64,000 nt of DNA from Kappaphycus alvarezii. Taxonomy: Eukaryota > Rhodophyta > Florideophyceae > Gigartinales > Solieriaceae. The notes under the pieces were generated by a model. It did no database searches. It saw only the letters and a program-made list of their open reading frames with translations, and had not been told where the DNA came from. Made by a program: the position numbers and the translations under genes. Position 1 is the stretch's first letter. Each line of letters opens with the position of its first letter. Where the stretch lies: positions 310,001 through 374,000 of the forward strand of contig NADL03000649.1 of assembly GCA_002205965.3 (NCBI GenBank), read 5' to 3'. This document shows positions 37,969-49,850 of this stretch, in pieces.

Positions 37969-38358
37969 ATGAGTGCTGACATGACTTCGCTGATGTGTTT
38001 GATATCGACTATGCCGTTGCCTCCAGTGGTCGCAGTCCTTGGCAAAACTTGGAAATGCCCGAGGAAGCTGACAAAATTGCTCAAGCTGGGCAGCAGACCT
38101 CTCACGAGCGACATTCGAAAACTCCAGTCACACTGGTGGTATTCTCAGTCTGTACAGTCGCATTTTCTGTTAGGAACAGTGCTTTGCGTTGTCGTCGGGA
38201 TCTTGCTTCGTCAGAACATTGACAAATCAGCGAGCGACCGCACTCTGAAGATTTTCCTGCCTGTTATGCTATCTCTGTTTATTGTGCTTCTCGGTTCAAC
38301 CCTCGTGTTTGTAATTATCGACAAGATGAAGCATAGGTCAGACCGATCGGATCATTAA
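37969..38358 (+). CDS. Small protein with two transmembrane segments
   Basis: Unrecognised small membrane protein of about 125 residues. From the ATG at 37969 an acidic soluble part reads VFDIDYAVASSGRSPWQNLE and EEADKIAQAGQQTSHERHSK after one frame change. It is followed by TLVVFSVCTVAF and LLGTVLCVVVGILL, a short loop (RQNIDKSASDRTLK), a second hydrophobic span (FLPVMLSLFIVLLGSTLVFV), and a basic tail ending in DRSDH. The second frame change falls in a TTTT run. The size and two-span layout recall V-ATPase assembly factor VMA21, but the sequence likeness is weak and that name is only a suggestion. Confidence 0.45.
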   Translation: MSADMTSLMCLISTMPLPPVVAVLGKTWKCPRKLTKLLKLGSRPLTSDIRKLQSHWWYSQSVQSHFLLGTVLCVVVGILLRQNIDKSASDRTLKIFLPVMLSLFIVLLGSTLVFVIIDKMKHRSDRSDH

Positions 38359-38489
38359 AATTAAGCATAACGCTTGTCTTCAGGAGTGATGTTGGTAGCG
38401 GCAGTCGTTCGTAGTCAACATTTTCAACCATCCGCTTCTTAAAAACTGTCTGTAAATTTTACGGAATGGCTGGAAGTTAGTTTACTTCT

Positions 38490-41400
38490 CTATCTACGAG
38501 ACTTGATCAACTCATCGGCTGCCTTCACATCCCAACCTGTTGCGAGGAGCGCGTCTATGAGAGTGTCAGTGTCCCGGATCTCTGTTAGCTGCCGAAGTTG
38601 TTCGACCAAAGCGGGAAAAGTTCGAAACTGCGGCTCAGACTGTTTCCGAGGCTCAACCAGAACACATCGCCCCAAGTTTCTGATTCAGAATCCGTTGACC
38701 TGTCAAATCAACGATAACCTTCCTGTCCTCCCTTTGCGTGACCCCTGTAAGTTTTGACGAACCAGCCACCTGTGCTGTCCTTGTCTGATCACTAGGCGTC
38801 TGATTCGTCCCTGCTTGACTTGGCCCTGACTCAGGGGATGAGACTGCATTCGATGTCGAGGCATGATGGCTGTCAGTTTTGCCGCCATTCTTTATCCTCT
38901 TGTCGAAAGATGCAGTCGACGACGGACAGGGAGCTGATGCTCGCCTTGTTGCCTGTTTCGCCAACTTCGAAGAGGCAATCCTGGCGACGAGGGCGTCTAG
39001 TCTACCTGATGGCAGCATCGTCTCTTTTCTCGAGTCAGCTTGCCTTCCGTTCTCTGTACACCTCCTAGCTAGGTTTCTGCATTCCTGAGCATTTTCCAAG
39101 TCCGCGGAGCTGCCATTCACCTGTACATTCTGCCCCTGCTCATTACGCTCAATCCCTCTCGGAGCAGGTCTTGCGCAGCTTCTATTCCCGCAGTCTTCCA
39201 CAGGGTTAGACGATGGGCCGACAACTATGGCGGATTTCTTGGTCCTCCCTGACAAACTTCTACCCAACCGTAGTCTTTTCGACGTTGACTCAGCCCTTGA
39301 GGGTGAATGTGAGCCATCCTTTTCATTTGGGTGACTAGAAATCTGTTTCACACTGGGAGGTGAACCCAATGCTACAACCCTGGATTGAGAACCCTTGCGG
39401 AAGGATTAACACCTACACCAGCCTCCCCCGCATAATGGCTTCATCGGTGTCAACAAAGGGAACGCCTGAGGCACGGCAGAGGAAACCATGTTGTCAGAGG
39501 CAGGAGACCTCCATTTCCCCTAACACCTTTCCTCGTCGGATGATGATTCCGAGAGGGCCTCTCGTTCGGGTTTTGGGCGGCGCCATGGCGAACGGCCTCT
39601 TGATGCGCTCTGGGACGACAGGAGGAGGTCTTTGCCCAGATGTATAATCGATGGAGAAAGGGAACCATGCAGATTGAAGTCATTGCTGCAAGTGGATTCC
39701 TCTCTGGTCACCATTAACCGTCGCGGCATTCATTTGCGCAACCGGAACGCTAGCGTTCCTCATGTGTGCAGAGTGCACGTTGCGGTTGCCAACCGTCAAA
39801 CATTGCAAGTTCGGGTGACCCATGTGCATAGATTGCATGATCGGGTGACCAATTTGCACAGGTTGCACTTCTGGTTGCCCAGTTGTAAAGGTTGGGTGCT
39901 GGCGCTTCCTCCAGAATCATGTTTGCTAGTAGCACACAATGAAGGTGCAAGCAATCTTAATCTAGCAGTGTTTTGAGGATTCGTTTTCAAATATCGATTT
40001 TGAGCCTACTTGCGCTGGAACATTCACCCCACTCTCGATAACTGCTGCCAATGAGGATAAAGTCCTGGATTCACTCCTACGATACCACCGGGGATCGTAT
40101 TAGGAAGTATAGGAACCAGCTTACTTTGCGGCGCACCCGTACTTGTGACGAGACATGGCCCATGCAAGCGGTATTCGCAATACTGCAGCTTCCTGCGGGG
40201 CACTTGAACCGGCACGAACATTGTTCATGATATTGTTGACACTGGCCGTTGTTGGAGACGCGGAGACTTGCATTTCTTCGATCGGTAACTTGCTCGCACC
40301 ATGGTCAACCTTCTTTTTTTTCGCCGCCGCCGGAGGATTCCTCAGATGCGGAATAATCATCATCTGATATATCTTCCAAGCTTGGAATACCGCGTTAGGG
40401 TCCTGAAATGCTTTCTCCACCTCACTTTCACTGCCTAACTCAGATCCGAAATCCTGGATGACATTCCGCCTTGCCCTTTGGCTCTCTCCTTCTTGCTAAA
40501 AGCTCCATCCCGCATTATCGACTGTAAAGTCTCTTCATAAATATACGCCGCAGTGGACGGATCACGGCTTTCAAGGGCTCGACGGGCCGCTTGTAGATTT
40601 GCGTCCTTGTTGAGCCATATCGGGATTCTCATCGGGCCATTCTCATCGGCGGAATCTATCCAGATCGCATCATGTGAAATATCCGGCAAGGACGTTTCTC
40701 CTTGGCGGAGCAGTAACGGTCCCACTCCTTCGCCGAGAAACTCGAGCATCAACGGCCTGTTGCGATAGAGCTGAGCATACCACTTTTTCAACTTCATCTG
40801 GTCTCGCCCTTGCAGTTGTGGCGTTCAAAATGGGTGCAGAGAGTCGGTTAACAGAGGACGACCCTCGCAAGAGCAGCAGGTTCCTCTTTGAAACGACGCA
40901 AGACCCAACATCGGGGCTTGGCTTCGGCAAGCTTGAGTTTCACTGCCACATTGTCAGTGCTTGGTATTTCATTTGGAGCACTACACATCAATTCCTGCTC
41001 GAGACCAGTCGCATGTAATTGTTAATGTCGAGGTCCTGCAAAACTTTCTCAAGATCCTTCTGTCGGACGCTTTGGTCCAAGCAGCTCCGTTTGAAGTGTT
41101 AAACTTCCCAGCTCCACAGCCACTGCTTGTGTGCGAAGCTTGTGGCGCTGCTTGTCATAAATATGCTCGTCTGCCGATTTTTCTGTCAACAGTCTGATGA
41201 TATGAACAGTTTTCTTCTGCCAATTCTCTGAATCCTCGACACTGCTTGCAAGTCTGCAGAAGGATTCCAGTCTGAATCAAAAAGGATGACAGTATCTGCA
41301 GTTTGTAAGTTGATTCCTACCCGCCTGCTCTTGTGGTCAGCAGAAAAACCTTCAGTTCAGACTGCGGCGAATTAAACTCTGAGATAGTCCGCAACCGATC

Positions 41401-44329
41401 TTCAGACGCAGTCAAACCATCAAGGCGGCCGTATTTGACACTAACAAATCCATCAAATCCTCCAGAAAATCGACTGTGCGTCGAAACTGCGAAAAGATCA
41501 AAACTCTGTGCCCAGCCGCAATAAGGCGAGGTAGGCTGTAATGTAGAAACTCAAACTTCCCACTGGATGCGACTACCGCAGATTTGCCTGTCTCTGCTGC
41601 GTTGAACATGCAGTCCGATACCGTAAACGGATGACTGCTCACCATTCTCATACTCATTATGATGTTGTGGGCTGAGCAATTATTTTTGCATCAGCCCTGC
41701 GCCGAAAGTGGAGCATCAAGGCCTCTGAAGCTGACTCATTGGACATCGAATCACAACTTCATCGGCTGAGGTGTATGAAGGACACACGTCTGCCCTTACG
41801 CGTCGCCGGAAAAACGGTCTAATGATGGTATGAAGACGGTCCACGATAACAGATTGTTCTGCGTGCGTAAGGCGGTTTTTGGCTGACCTTGACCCCTGAC
41901 GAGGATCAAACGGGCCGCAAACCATGTTTTGAACGTTGCCTTGCTGCTGAAAATTCGCGGGTTGAGTACATTCATTAAGCTCCACAACTCTTTCAGGTCA
42001 TTGGAAAGTGGAGTTCCCGTCAATAGCAGTCGTCTTTGGGCGTGCTTATAACCTCTGATTCCCAGATTGAGCTTTGAATCGTCATTTTTCAAGCGATGGG
42101 CCTCGTCAACGACAGGTACTCGAATTCGACGTTGCGAAACTTTCGCAGTACCCTCGGTAGTGCCTCATTCCTCCCTCTATCTGCTTCTTGAACAAGTCGC
42201 GCAGTGCCACTCGTAGCTCGTTACCATAATATCAAAATTGTCTTCGTCAAGAATTGCCTCAAGTTCCTCGAGCCTTTCTTCGCAGCTTCCGAGATGTGTG
42301 ACAACGTTGATCTTGCCTGGATAAAAAAGACGAACTTCCTTCGCCCAGTGGTCGCACACGTTCTTTGGAGCAATCACAAGGTGAGGTCCTCTTGAACCTG
42401 ACAGCACTAGGGACGCTAGAAAAGTGACAGCCTGGATTGTCTTGCCAAGCCCCATCTCGTCAGCGAGGATCGCGTTAATTCCCTGGGCATCGAGCGTTAG
42501 CAGCCATTTCACACCATCGATCTGGTGAGGTTGCAACTCAGTGTTTTTGCCCATCGGAGGGACCAGCTCTTCCTCCTTTCTTGACTGAAGTACACCACCG
42601 CTGCCGTCATTTTGGCCTTCGGCAGATTCCGGGGCAACATCATCGCCCGCACCGCCCTCCTTCAATTCGCCACTCCCTCCCGCTACCCCTCCCTTAGCAA
42701 GCGACTTGGAACCTGCCGGGGCATTTTGGTTGGCAGTCGCCTCAGCCATCGCCCTGTGAAGCTCGCGCGAAATGTCGCGCTTTGCTTCAAGAGCTGGTCA
42801 AGTCGCTCCTTCTGTTCCTGTGCAGAGAGCTCCTCCTGTCCTGAATTGAACGCGTCCGCCGGGCGAGTGCGCTTCCTTCTCTTGTTGACACCTGGCTTCC
42901 TGCCCCTCCGCGTCCTCAAATTTTCGGTTCCTCCTCATCCTCATCCTCTTCATACTCGTCCGCACTGGCGCTACTCTCTACCCCAGTGCCTTCGTCTATG
43001 GCAACCTCCTCATCTTTTGCCGGTTCGCTCAAAAAGTCGCTGTCCTCCTCTTCCTCCTCAAGCTCCCATTTTTGTTCCTGCGACCCCGTCGCGTGGCTGC
43101 CCGCTTCGATTTGCGAACGCCCGTTGGAGTTTGTTTATTCATTTCGCCATTCTTTCGCTTCTTTGAGACCTTGTTGGCGGCCTTCTTGCGAGAGGCTTGG
43201 ACACTGTTGTCCTTTCTCGCGTTGGCGAGCCTTGCAGCCTTGCCTTGACCCTATGAGCCAAAGTATTCTTAGTCTTTGGCAATGGGACACTGGCCTGGAT
43301 TCTGTCTGATGCTCTGCCACGCTGGTCTTTGGGGCGCCCTCTCTTGGTTCCAGTGTTAGTAACGACATTGTCCTCATCATCATCATCGACTTCCACTTCC
43401 TCCAAGACCTCTACGTGGTCATAGGACTGTTCGCTGAGCACCTCTTCAGACACCTTTGGATGGACACTAGGTTGATTGTTAACCGTCTTGATTTCCTCGG
43501 AACGGGAACATCATCTTCAGACGATGGAATGGGATTGTTTGGACCAGAAAGCACGGCATTTGCAATCTGTGCCAAAGTGACCTTACCGGAAGCTGAACGA
43601 AACAGCTTGCGAAAGCGAGCCTTTTCTTTTGGATCTGACTCACTGCGGAGCAAGCGATCAAAGCGGTGCTTTTCAATAGGAGGAATGCGTGACACAGATG
43701 CGAGGCGGGAGGAATGGCGACGAGTGGTTGGACGTTGGACGTGCGTTGGCATGACGTAATCTTTGTCGAGATCATCATCCGTGTGTCCTTGTCTCTCGAC
43801 TGTGATGTGGTTGGGATGGGGAGTTGGGATCGCCGGTCACGGTGGATTGAGGTTGAGCGGGTTGCGGTGCGGGATCGGCGGAGCGGAGATTGCGAGAAGA
43901 GGGAGAGGACTTGCGGACGGACTTTGTAGGTTTTGCGTGACGAGCCGAGGCGTGGCGAAGAAGAGAGTCGACGCCGGCAAAGGGGCGGGACTTTGTGGGT
44001 TTCTTCTTGAGGAAACGGGCCCTGTCGACAACTTGCGGGGAATATTCGAGAGGGGAGGGTGGATTGTTGGATTGGGTGGGAGGGAGGGGGGTTGTTCGTC
44101 ATCGGTGTCTCGGTTGAGGTCGATGGTGGGGAGGGGGAAGATCGGGCGGAAGGGAGGTGGGATGTGGGGGCGGGGGCGTCATCGACGGAGTGGACGTGAG
44201 ATTGGGGGAGGGGAGGTGTCCGAGGAGGGGTCATCGTCGGACATGTGGATCGGGTCGTTGAATAGTTCTCGTGGAGAGGGAGGGGGTTGAGGGACGGTTG
44301 CGACGGGAGGAACGGGGCAAGGGGGCCAT
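38490..44329 (-). CDS. SNF2-family chromatin-remodelling ATPase, very long
   Basis: Nuclear DNA-dependent ATPase. The start is the ATG at 44329 (context CCACCATGG). The N-terminal part is disordered, with an acidic block ([16 protein letters not shown]) and an AT-hook (KRGRPK, about 43331-43345). A helical segment, [11 protein letters not shown], lies before the ATPase, as in DDM1/HELLS. The ATPase has motif [14 protein letters not shown] (42439-42464), Ia [25 protein letters not shown] (42096-42107), [55 protein letters not shown] and VI RIGQ-like [11 protein letters not shown]. The subfamily is uncertain: DDM1/HELLS or ISWI-like. After the helicase comes about 0.8 kb of helical sequence, then a long Ser/Gln/Pro-rich tail, ending in a UBA/CUE-like segment ([20 protein letters not shown]). 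Many frame changes interrupt the gene. The tail could belong to a second gene. Confidence 0.8.
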
Positions 44330-44983
44330 GGTGGGCAAACAGGGGGAGGGAAAGTCGAGTTTGTTATGGGAAGTGACAGCGGTGGTTGTCGTTGTCGCGA
44401 AGGATCATTTGATGGTTGGGACGGGGAGGGGGAAAAACGGGTAGTGAAGAACGGGCGGCTTGAAGAATATGTTGACCTGGCAATGACGAAATTCCGACGG
44501 TTGACGGCGGCGAGGTGAAAAACGAGCAATTCAAATTTCGTAGGGCGGGAAAAGGCGGAGGGCCAAAAATAAGTTGTTTTCGGACATGGTACAATTCAGA
44601 GTAATTGTGCAATGGAGATGGAGGCAACGTGGGCCTCGCCTGTGAAACCAAGTTGGCGCCAAACGGCTTGGCGGAGCTGTAACCTATGGCCTTGAAAAAA
44701 AAAGCTGAAAAACAAAAAATATAGCCGGGCAAAATGCGCCCGACAGTGGTTATTTTCGCGCAAATGTTGGGGTTTGCGCAAATTGCACAAAAGAAAACTC
44801 TGCAAACACCAAAAAAGGTGGCATGTAATTTATAGTCACAGTAATTAAAACTTGGCATCTCCAATTACTAACCAACCGGCGACACCAAAACCGCCGACAG
44901 TAACACGACATGACAGCAATTGACAAGTCGTCACGTGGTACACACCTGTCAAAACCCCCCAACCGCACCTGCCAATGACAAAC
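44330..44983. promoter_or_regulatory. Spacer and likely promoter of the SNF2 gene
   Basis: The 654 bases lie between the stop of the NCRAC thioredoxin-like gene and the start of the SNF2 gene, both on the minus strand. The 250 bases next to the SNF2 start are G-rich on the plus strand, the usual gene 5' bias in this window. Further upstream the DNA is AT-rich with an A-run near 44695-44703. No conserved frame was seen. Confidence 0.4.
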
Positions 44984-45468
44984 TCACGCATCCTCAAACA
45001 CATACTGTTCGATATCAAACTCGTCGCCCACAAACTCGAGTACCTTTTCACGAACGGTACCAACTGCCTCGGCCCCACAACCTGCTCCAACAAGCCAACA
45101 CCATTCCCCCCTTCCCCTCTCTAAACTTGTAAAACTGCCACATGGGCACAAAATCGACGCCCAGTTCCTTTCCCAAGCGCCCCGTCTCACCCTCTGTAAC
45201 ATCCATTTGACAAAACCTGACATGCACGTTTTGGTTGCCCAACAAATCCTCTGCCATTCTTTCATAAGCGCGTGAGGCGTAGCTGCATGCGCGACAGTTG
45301 CGTTGTACGAAATTGAAAACGACGAGCTCTGCGGAGGGGTGTGGAGGCATCATGGCGGCAAAGTCACGGGCGGTGGTGACTTGTTGGACGGATAGGGTTG
45401 GGTGGTTTTTGGTGGGGTGCGGTGGCGACGGCGGGGGACGGGTAGGGTGGGGGGATAAAGGCGGACAT
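44984..45468 (-). CDS. Thioredoxin-like protein with NCRAC active site
   Basis: Thioredoxin-fold protein of about 160 residues. The start is placed at the ATG at 45468 (MSAFIPPPYPSP, context CGACCATG), with a proline-rich leader that may be a transit peptide. The domain reads AELVVFNFVQ, then RNCRACSYASRAYERMAEDL, VHVRFCQMDVTEGETGRLG, and the cis-proline region VDFVPMWQFYKF. It ends TVREKVLEFVGDEFDIEQYV at the stop 44984-44986. The CxxC cysteines are kept, but the usual tryptophan before them is replaced by asparagine. Two frame changes, one in the leader and one after WQFYKF, are required. The gene shares the Cys-Arg-x-Cys signature with the gene at 36.7 kb, on the other side of the SNF2 gene. 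Confidence 0.72.
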
Positions 45469-46362
45469 GGTCGTTGGTGAGGTTGGACGGGGTGGTGGGG
45501 TGAGGTGTGCGACGGCCAGGGGAGGGGATGGGGCACGGTTGAAATAGGAAAGAGCGTCGGCAGTGCGGGGGTGTACAGTTTGTTGATTACAATATGTCGG
45601 CAGGGAGCGGTGCGGCGGGTGTGGTGAATGGGCGAGGTGTAAATATGCGCGTGATAGGCAAGGAAAAATAGGGGTTTGGTGCAGTGGTGAATGCCTAGAA
45701 GTGTCCTACTGGTCATTCACTTGTTGTTTATTGGTCGAGACGCATGTGCAACGATTGCAAATCGAGAATCTTTCGAGAAGAGTTCGGAAAGCAAATGTGT
45801 GGCGTTGTTGGCCAACGTCTTTGATGGATATTATACGCAATGGCCCTCCTTTTCAGCCAATAGGAAAACGGTATATGGAGGGTTTTTGGGGAGTGGCCAG
45901 GTGCACAATTGGTACAGTAATTTACTTTACAGTAAAGTACAGTACAATATGTAGATCAACACATGCCATACCGTACCAAACCGTACTGTACAGTACCTAA
46001 CGTTGCCAATTGGTCTACGGTACCAAGCAAGAGCCATTTTGCACACTCTCCAATCCTTTCGTTTCCAAATGCTGTCTTTTTCGTTTCCCTTTTCCTTTTC
46101 AATCTGCCGACCCATGCATCCTGACAACAGCCACAGCCACTGCCATCCCCTCCAGATTGCTGCAATGTCACCAAAATCCCGTCATCCCACCCTTACTCAA
46201 CCTGCAATCTCGCCTACTTAACCATTCCCACATCCTCCACTCTCACCCTCCCCCTTACTTGTCAATCTCCCACCAAACAAAAAAGAAAACACCAAGTCGT
46301 TTTGCTGTCTCCACCCGCCACCACCTCTCGTCACTCCGCCTTGAACACATCACCAACCCCGA
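45469..46362. promoter_or_regulatory. Region between the thioredoxin-like and MOCOS genes
   Basis: About 0.9 kb with no conserved frame. The part near the thioredoxin-like start is G-rich on the plus strand. A CAGTA/TACTG cluster lies at 45911-45997. From about 46050 the plus strand becomes strongly C-rich and continues so into the MOCOS gene, which is unexpected for the 3' side of a minus-strand gene. Confidence 0.4.
45911..45997. repeat. CAGTA/TACTG cluster with short palindromes
   Basis: The segment includes tactttacagtaaagta, an imperfect palindrome with 8-base arms, then agtacagtaca, and then ccgtactgtacagtacc. It is the same pentamer family as the clusters at 8.3, 8.8 and 36.4 kb. Confidence 0.65.
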
Positions 46363-48403
46363 TCATTCTTCCCTCCCCACCACTTGATACAAACACCCAA
46401 ACACCAACCCTCCCTTTCCCTTTCTTCGTCCAACTCTCGCAATACTTTCAACGGCCCCCTTTCCCCCTTCCCCTCTCCACTCGCTAATCAAATTCACCAC
46501 CTCACATCTCGTACAATCTCTCACCTTTACCAATTCAACCCTCTCACCCACCAACCTATCCGCCTCCGCCTCCGCCCCCGCCCCCGCCCCAATCCCCTCC
46601 ATCACAACATTCCCCCTTACCGCTCTCACCAGACCCTCCCTCGACACTCCGCTCTCCCTTCCCACCAATTCCACCTCTCCCTCCCAAATCACCAACACAT
46701 TCCCACTTTCCCTCTCCAACTTTTCCACTCTCACCTGCTTTCCAACCACTCGCGACATCCACTCCCCAATCCCACCCCCCTCTCCCACCTCAACCCTCAC
46801 CCCCGCCCTTCCTCCCACATCTCCACAACCCCCGCTCTCCATTCAGCTGCAACCCCCGCCAATTCCCGCCCCTCCCTCATCGTCACCAACTCCCCCCCAA
46901 TCCCAACCACCCCATACCTCCGATCCCCCTCCAACCCTCCCTTCCCAACCATTACGCTCTCCACCCGACTGCCCCCACACCCCTTCACCGGATACACCCA
47001 CAACTCCTTCACCTTCATCTCCCCTGCCCCCCCCCACTCCCTTTCTCACCTTGACACACAAAAATTCCCTCAGAATCTTCAGCACCCTCACCGCATCCTC
47101 CACCAAACTACCCCACCCAAACGACACCCTCACCACCCCGGTCCCCTTACCCTCCACAAAGTCGCCCCCTTCCCCACATCTCACACCGCGTCTATAATTC
47201 CGTTCCACCTCCGCATCCCCCACCCCATCACCTTCGCACAGCCCCCGGCATTACACATACATCCCACCCGACTATACACCCCGCTCATCTCCAACACCCG
47301 ACCCACCTCCGTATGTCCCACCCCTCTCCAAACCCCATCCACCTCCCTAAACAACGTAAACGTCACAACACTCCCTTCTTCCTCCCCTCCCCAATTTCCC
47401 TCAAACCAACATCCCCATGAACCACCACCCGTTCAAACACCCCGCAAACCCTCCCGAACACACCCGCCACCGCATGCACATGCTCACTCACCCCTCCATT
47501 CCCCCCACACAACTCCCAAACCGCTTCAACGTACCCGCCAACCTCTGTAACCCCTGTAAATTCGGCGTCCCCAATTGCATCCACACTCCAAATCCATCGA
47601 CCCTACAAACAACCGTCCCGAAAACGGCGTCACCGCATCCACCGATCGCATCCCTCCGAAATACGATACGTTTGCCGTATGCAACAGCAACTTCTCAAGA
47701 TAGGATCGCTTTCGAATCAACAATGCCCCGACACCGCTCAGCGAGGCGGACAATTTGTAAGCGGAGAACAACAGGGCGTCGATGTCGCCGTTGTTATCCA
47801 GGACAAAGGGTGGGAGGCGAGGAATTTGGTGGTGTCGACTAGAGTGATGAGGGTGGGAGGGGGGTGGGGGGAGGCCGTTTGTTTTGGCGAGCGTGGCCCA
47901 ACGGAGGGGATATCGCGCGCCGGTTAGGTTGCATTCGGCGGGGAAGGCGAGAAGGGTGAAAGGGGGTGGGGTGGTGAATGGGGGGTGGGATGGGGGTGGG
48001 GTTATGGTTGTGGGGGTGGAGAGGGAGCTGTGGAGGGTTGTGGTGGAGAGGGAACGAAAGGTGGCTCCTGCGGCGAGGGCGGGATTGCGGAGACCGAGCA
48101 CGGCGTTGTGAGAGTGGGTGTGGGTTACGAGTTCGGAGTAGAGGCTCCATGGGAGACGGGTGGAGAGGAGGTGCAAGGCGGTGGTGGTGTTGGCAGTGAA
48201 GATGATGTGTAGTTGTGGGAGGGGTCACCGAGGAAGGAGTGGAGCGAGGCACGCGCGGCGGAGAGAGTGGGGTGAGAGGGGGTGTGCGAGGGGGAAGGAA
48301 TGTCGGCGGCGTACAGGCAGGGGAAGAGCAGAGGTGGCCCAGTCGGCGTAGATGGTTGTGGGGGCAGAAGGGCTCGTGCGGAGGTGATGGTCGGGAGATC
48401 CAT
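46363..48403 (-). CDS. MOCOS: Molybdenum cofactor sulfurase
   Basis: PLP-dependent enzyme that adds the terminal sulfido ligand to the molybdenum cofactor of xanthine dehydrogenase and aldehyde oxidase. The start is the ATG at 48403. The N-terminal aminotransferase-V-like domain shows TIYADWATSALPLP, FTANTTTALHLLS, THTHSHNAVLGLR, LLAFPAECNLTGARYPL and the PLP-lysine region SAYKLSASLSGVGALLI, followed by VSYFGG. Near 47.25 kb is the cysteine-rich block SRVGCMCNAGGCAKVMGW. The C-terminal MOSC part has ELWVYPVKGCGGSRVESV, VRAVRGNVVMEG and DCTRCEVVNL, ending VFGCLYQV. The order and length match the family. Several frame changes are present. The coding strand switches from C-rich to G-rich near 47.6 kb, giving many Gly and Val codons in the 3' half. 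Confidence 0.86.
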
Positions 48404-49850
48404 TTATAGCCAGCCGGGGAGGAGATGGAGATGGAGATGGCGACCGGGCGGAGGAGGTTGAAGAGCACGTACGGTAGATCCGGTGGAGTCGGTAGAGTGG
48501 ATCTGAATTCGGTCAAGTGTACTAGTGAGCTTACGCAAAAACAGAATTCTGAAATGTCTTCAGAAATAGGTAGTATGATAAATTTCTGAAAAGTATTTCT
48601 GAAATTATTTTCTGAAATTGAAAACGTGTTTACGCATGAACTGGCGCAAAAACTCCTACTGCACGATCTTTATTTCTCACAACCATTTCTCAAGGGTCTT
48701 TACTAACTGGTCACATTTCAGCAATTTACCTCACGACTTCATTCCAAAATTCTGCAATTGAATTACAGACTGTAATTCTATTGCTGAGATTTGGCAGTTT
48801 TATTTCTGAATTCTTTGTTCGTAAGCTCTCTACTGTACTGTACAAAATGAAATGTTTAGAAAAAAAAGAGTGGTACTGGCTACTGTTATCCGCGATCATC
48901 ATAACTATATGCATATAGTGGAGTGCTGCACGCATGAGCAGAGTACACTTCAAGTAGTTGTGTTCTGTACTGCTTTCAATATTCATTTATTGTATATTCT
49001 AGATGGGCTATTTTGTATTAGCTGTTTCGAGATAAATGGTTCTGAATCCCAAAAACGTGTCATTTCTGTCCTACTAGCTAGCTCTCATTTCAATCCGTTT
49101 TTCTTCCAGCCACCGCATTCGCAACTCTACCGTACTCCAAATGCTGTGACCAAGTTTGGCGAATCATTTTACAGCATCCACGAATAGGTTCTTCGCTGTT
49201 ACAATACAGTATGTTTCGGGGCCTGTTGTGATTGTTTGTGGTTTGGATTTAAGATCTGGTTTTCAAGGATAGTTTGGATCTGTGATGCATATTGCCATGC
49301 TGTTTGTCTTTACAGTAAGTGTGAACGAAAAACTGTACGGTAAATTGTGCGGTCTTGGCTCGAATGGGCGTGGATCTAATCTGCTGACTTGGATCAATGC
49401 TGTCCTGTTCGGAATTAATTTGCATCATTTGAGATAATACTATCGTTGACGATATTATTGTCTCTAATGCTGTTGGCGATAATGATGTTTCATCGTCTAA
49501 CGTCTCCATCCGCCGATTCTGTCGTTATCAGTAGCTGCGGAACAGTCGCCAAGGTCGACTGGACAATGTAGGCCTCTGCCATCACTGTCTCCTGCGCCGC
49601 GCTGCGCGCTGCGTGCATCTTTTCGCGATTAAATCCACCGTCCAGCAGTCTCCACTCATTGCCGTCATGATTATCTTCAGTGCTACCTTCCCCCTGCGTC
49701 ACTCCATTTCCTCATCGGTCGTGTTCCTCATTTCCCTTCTAACCCTTTCGTCCCCTTATATCAACTCATTCCGTCATCCATCCCCTCTCTTTACCCCTGC
49801 CGTCATCCCCATGCTTCCTCGCACATGCGGAACTCAACTTACACCGCAAC
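48404..49850. promoter_or_regulatory. Divergent region between MOCOS and the first REJ/IPT gene
   Basis: About 1.45 kb between two genes transcribed away from each other. Both promoters should be here. The middle (48.6-49.4 kb) is AT-rich, with one TACTG unit pair at 48832-48842. The last 180 bases before the plus-strand gene are C-rich and G-poor on the coding strand. No conserved frame was seen. Confidence 0.45.

Noticed and set aside
46384-47550. A 388-codon plus-strand frame as a protein-coding gene
   Set aside because: Its product is low-complexity Pro/Ser/His/Thr sequence, and the opposite strand encodes conserved MOCOS blocks including the MOSC cysteines. It is kept only as possible evidence of antisense transcription.
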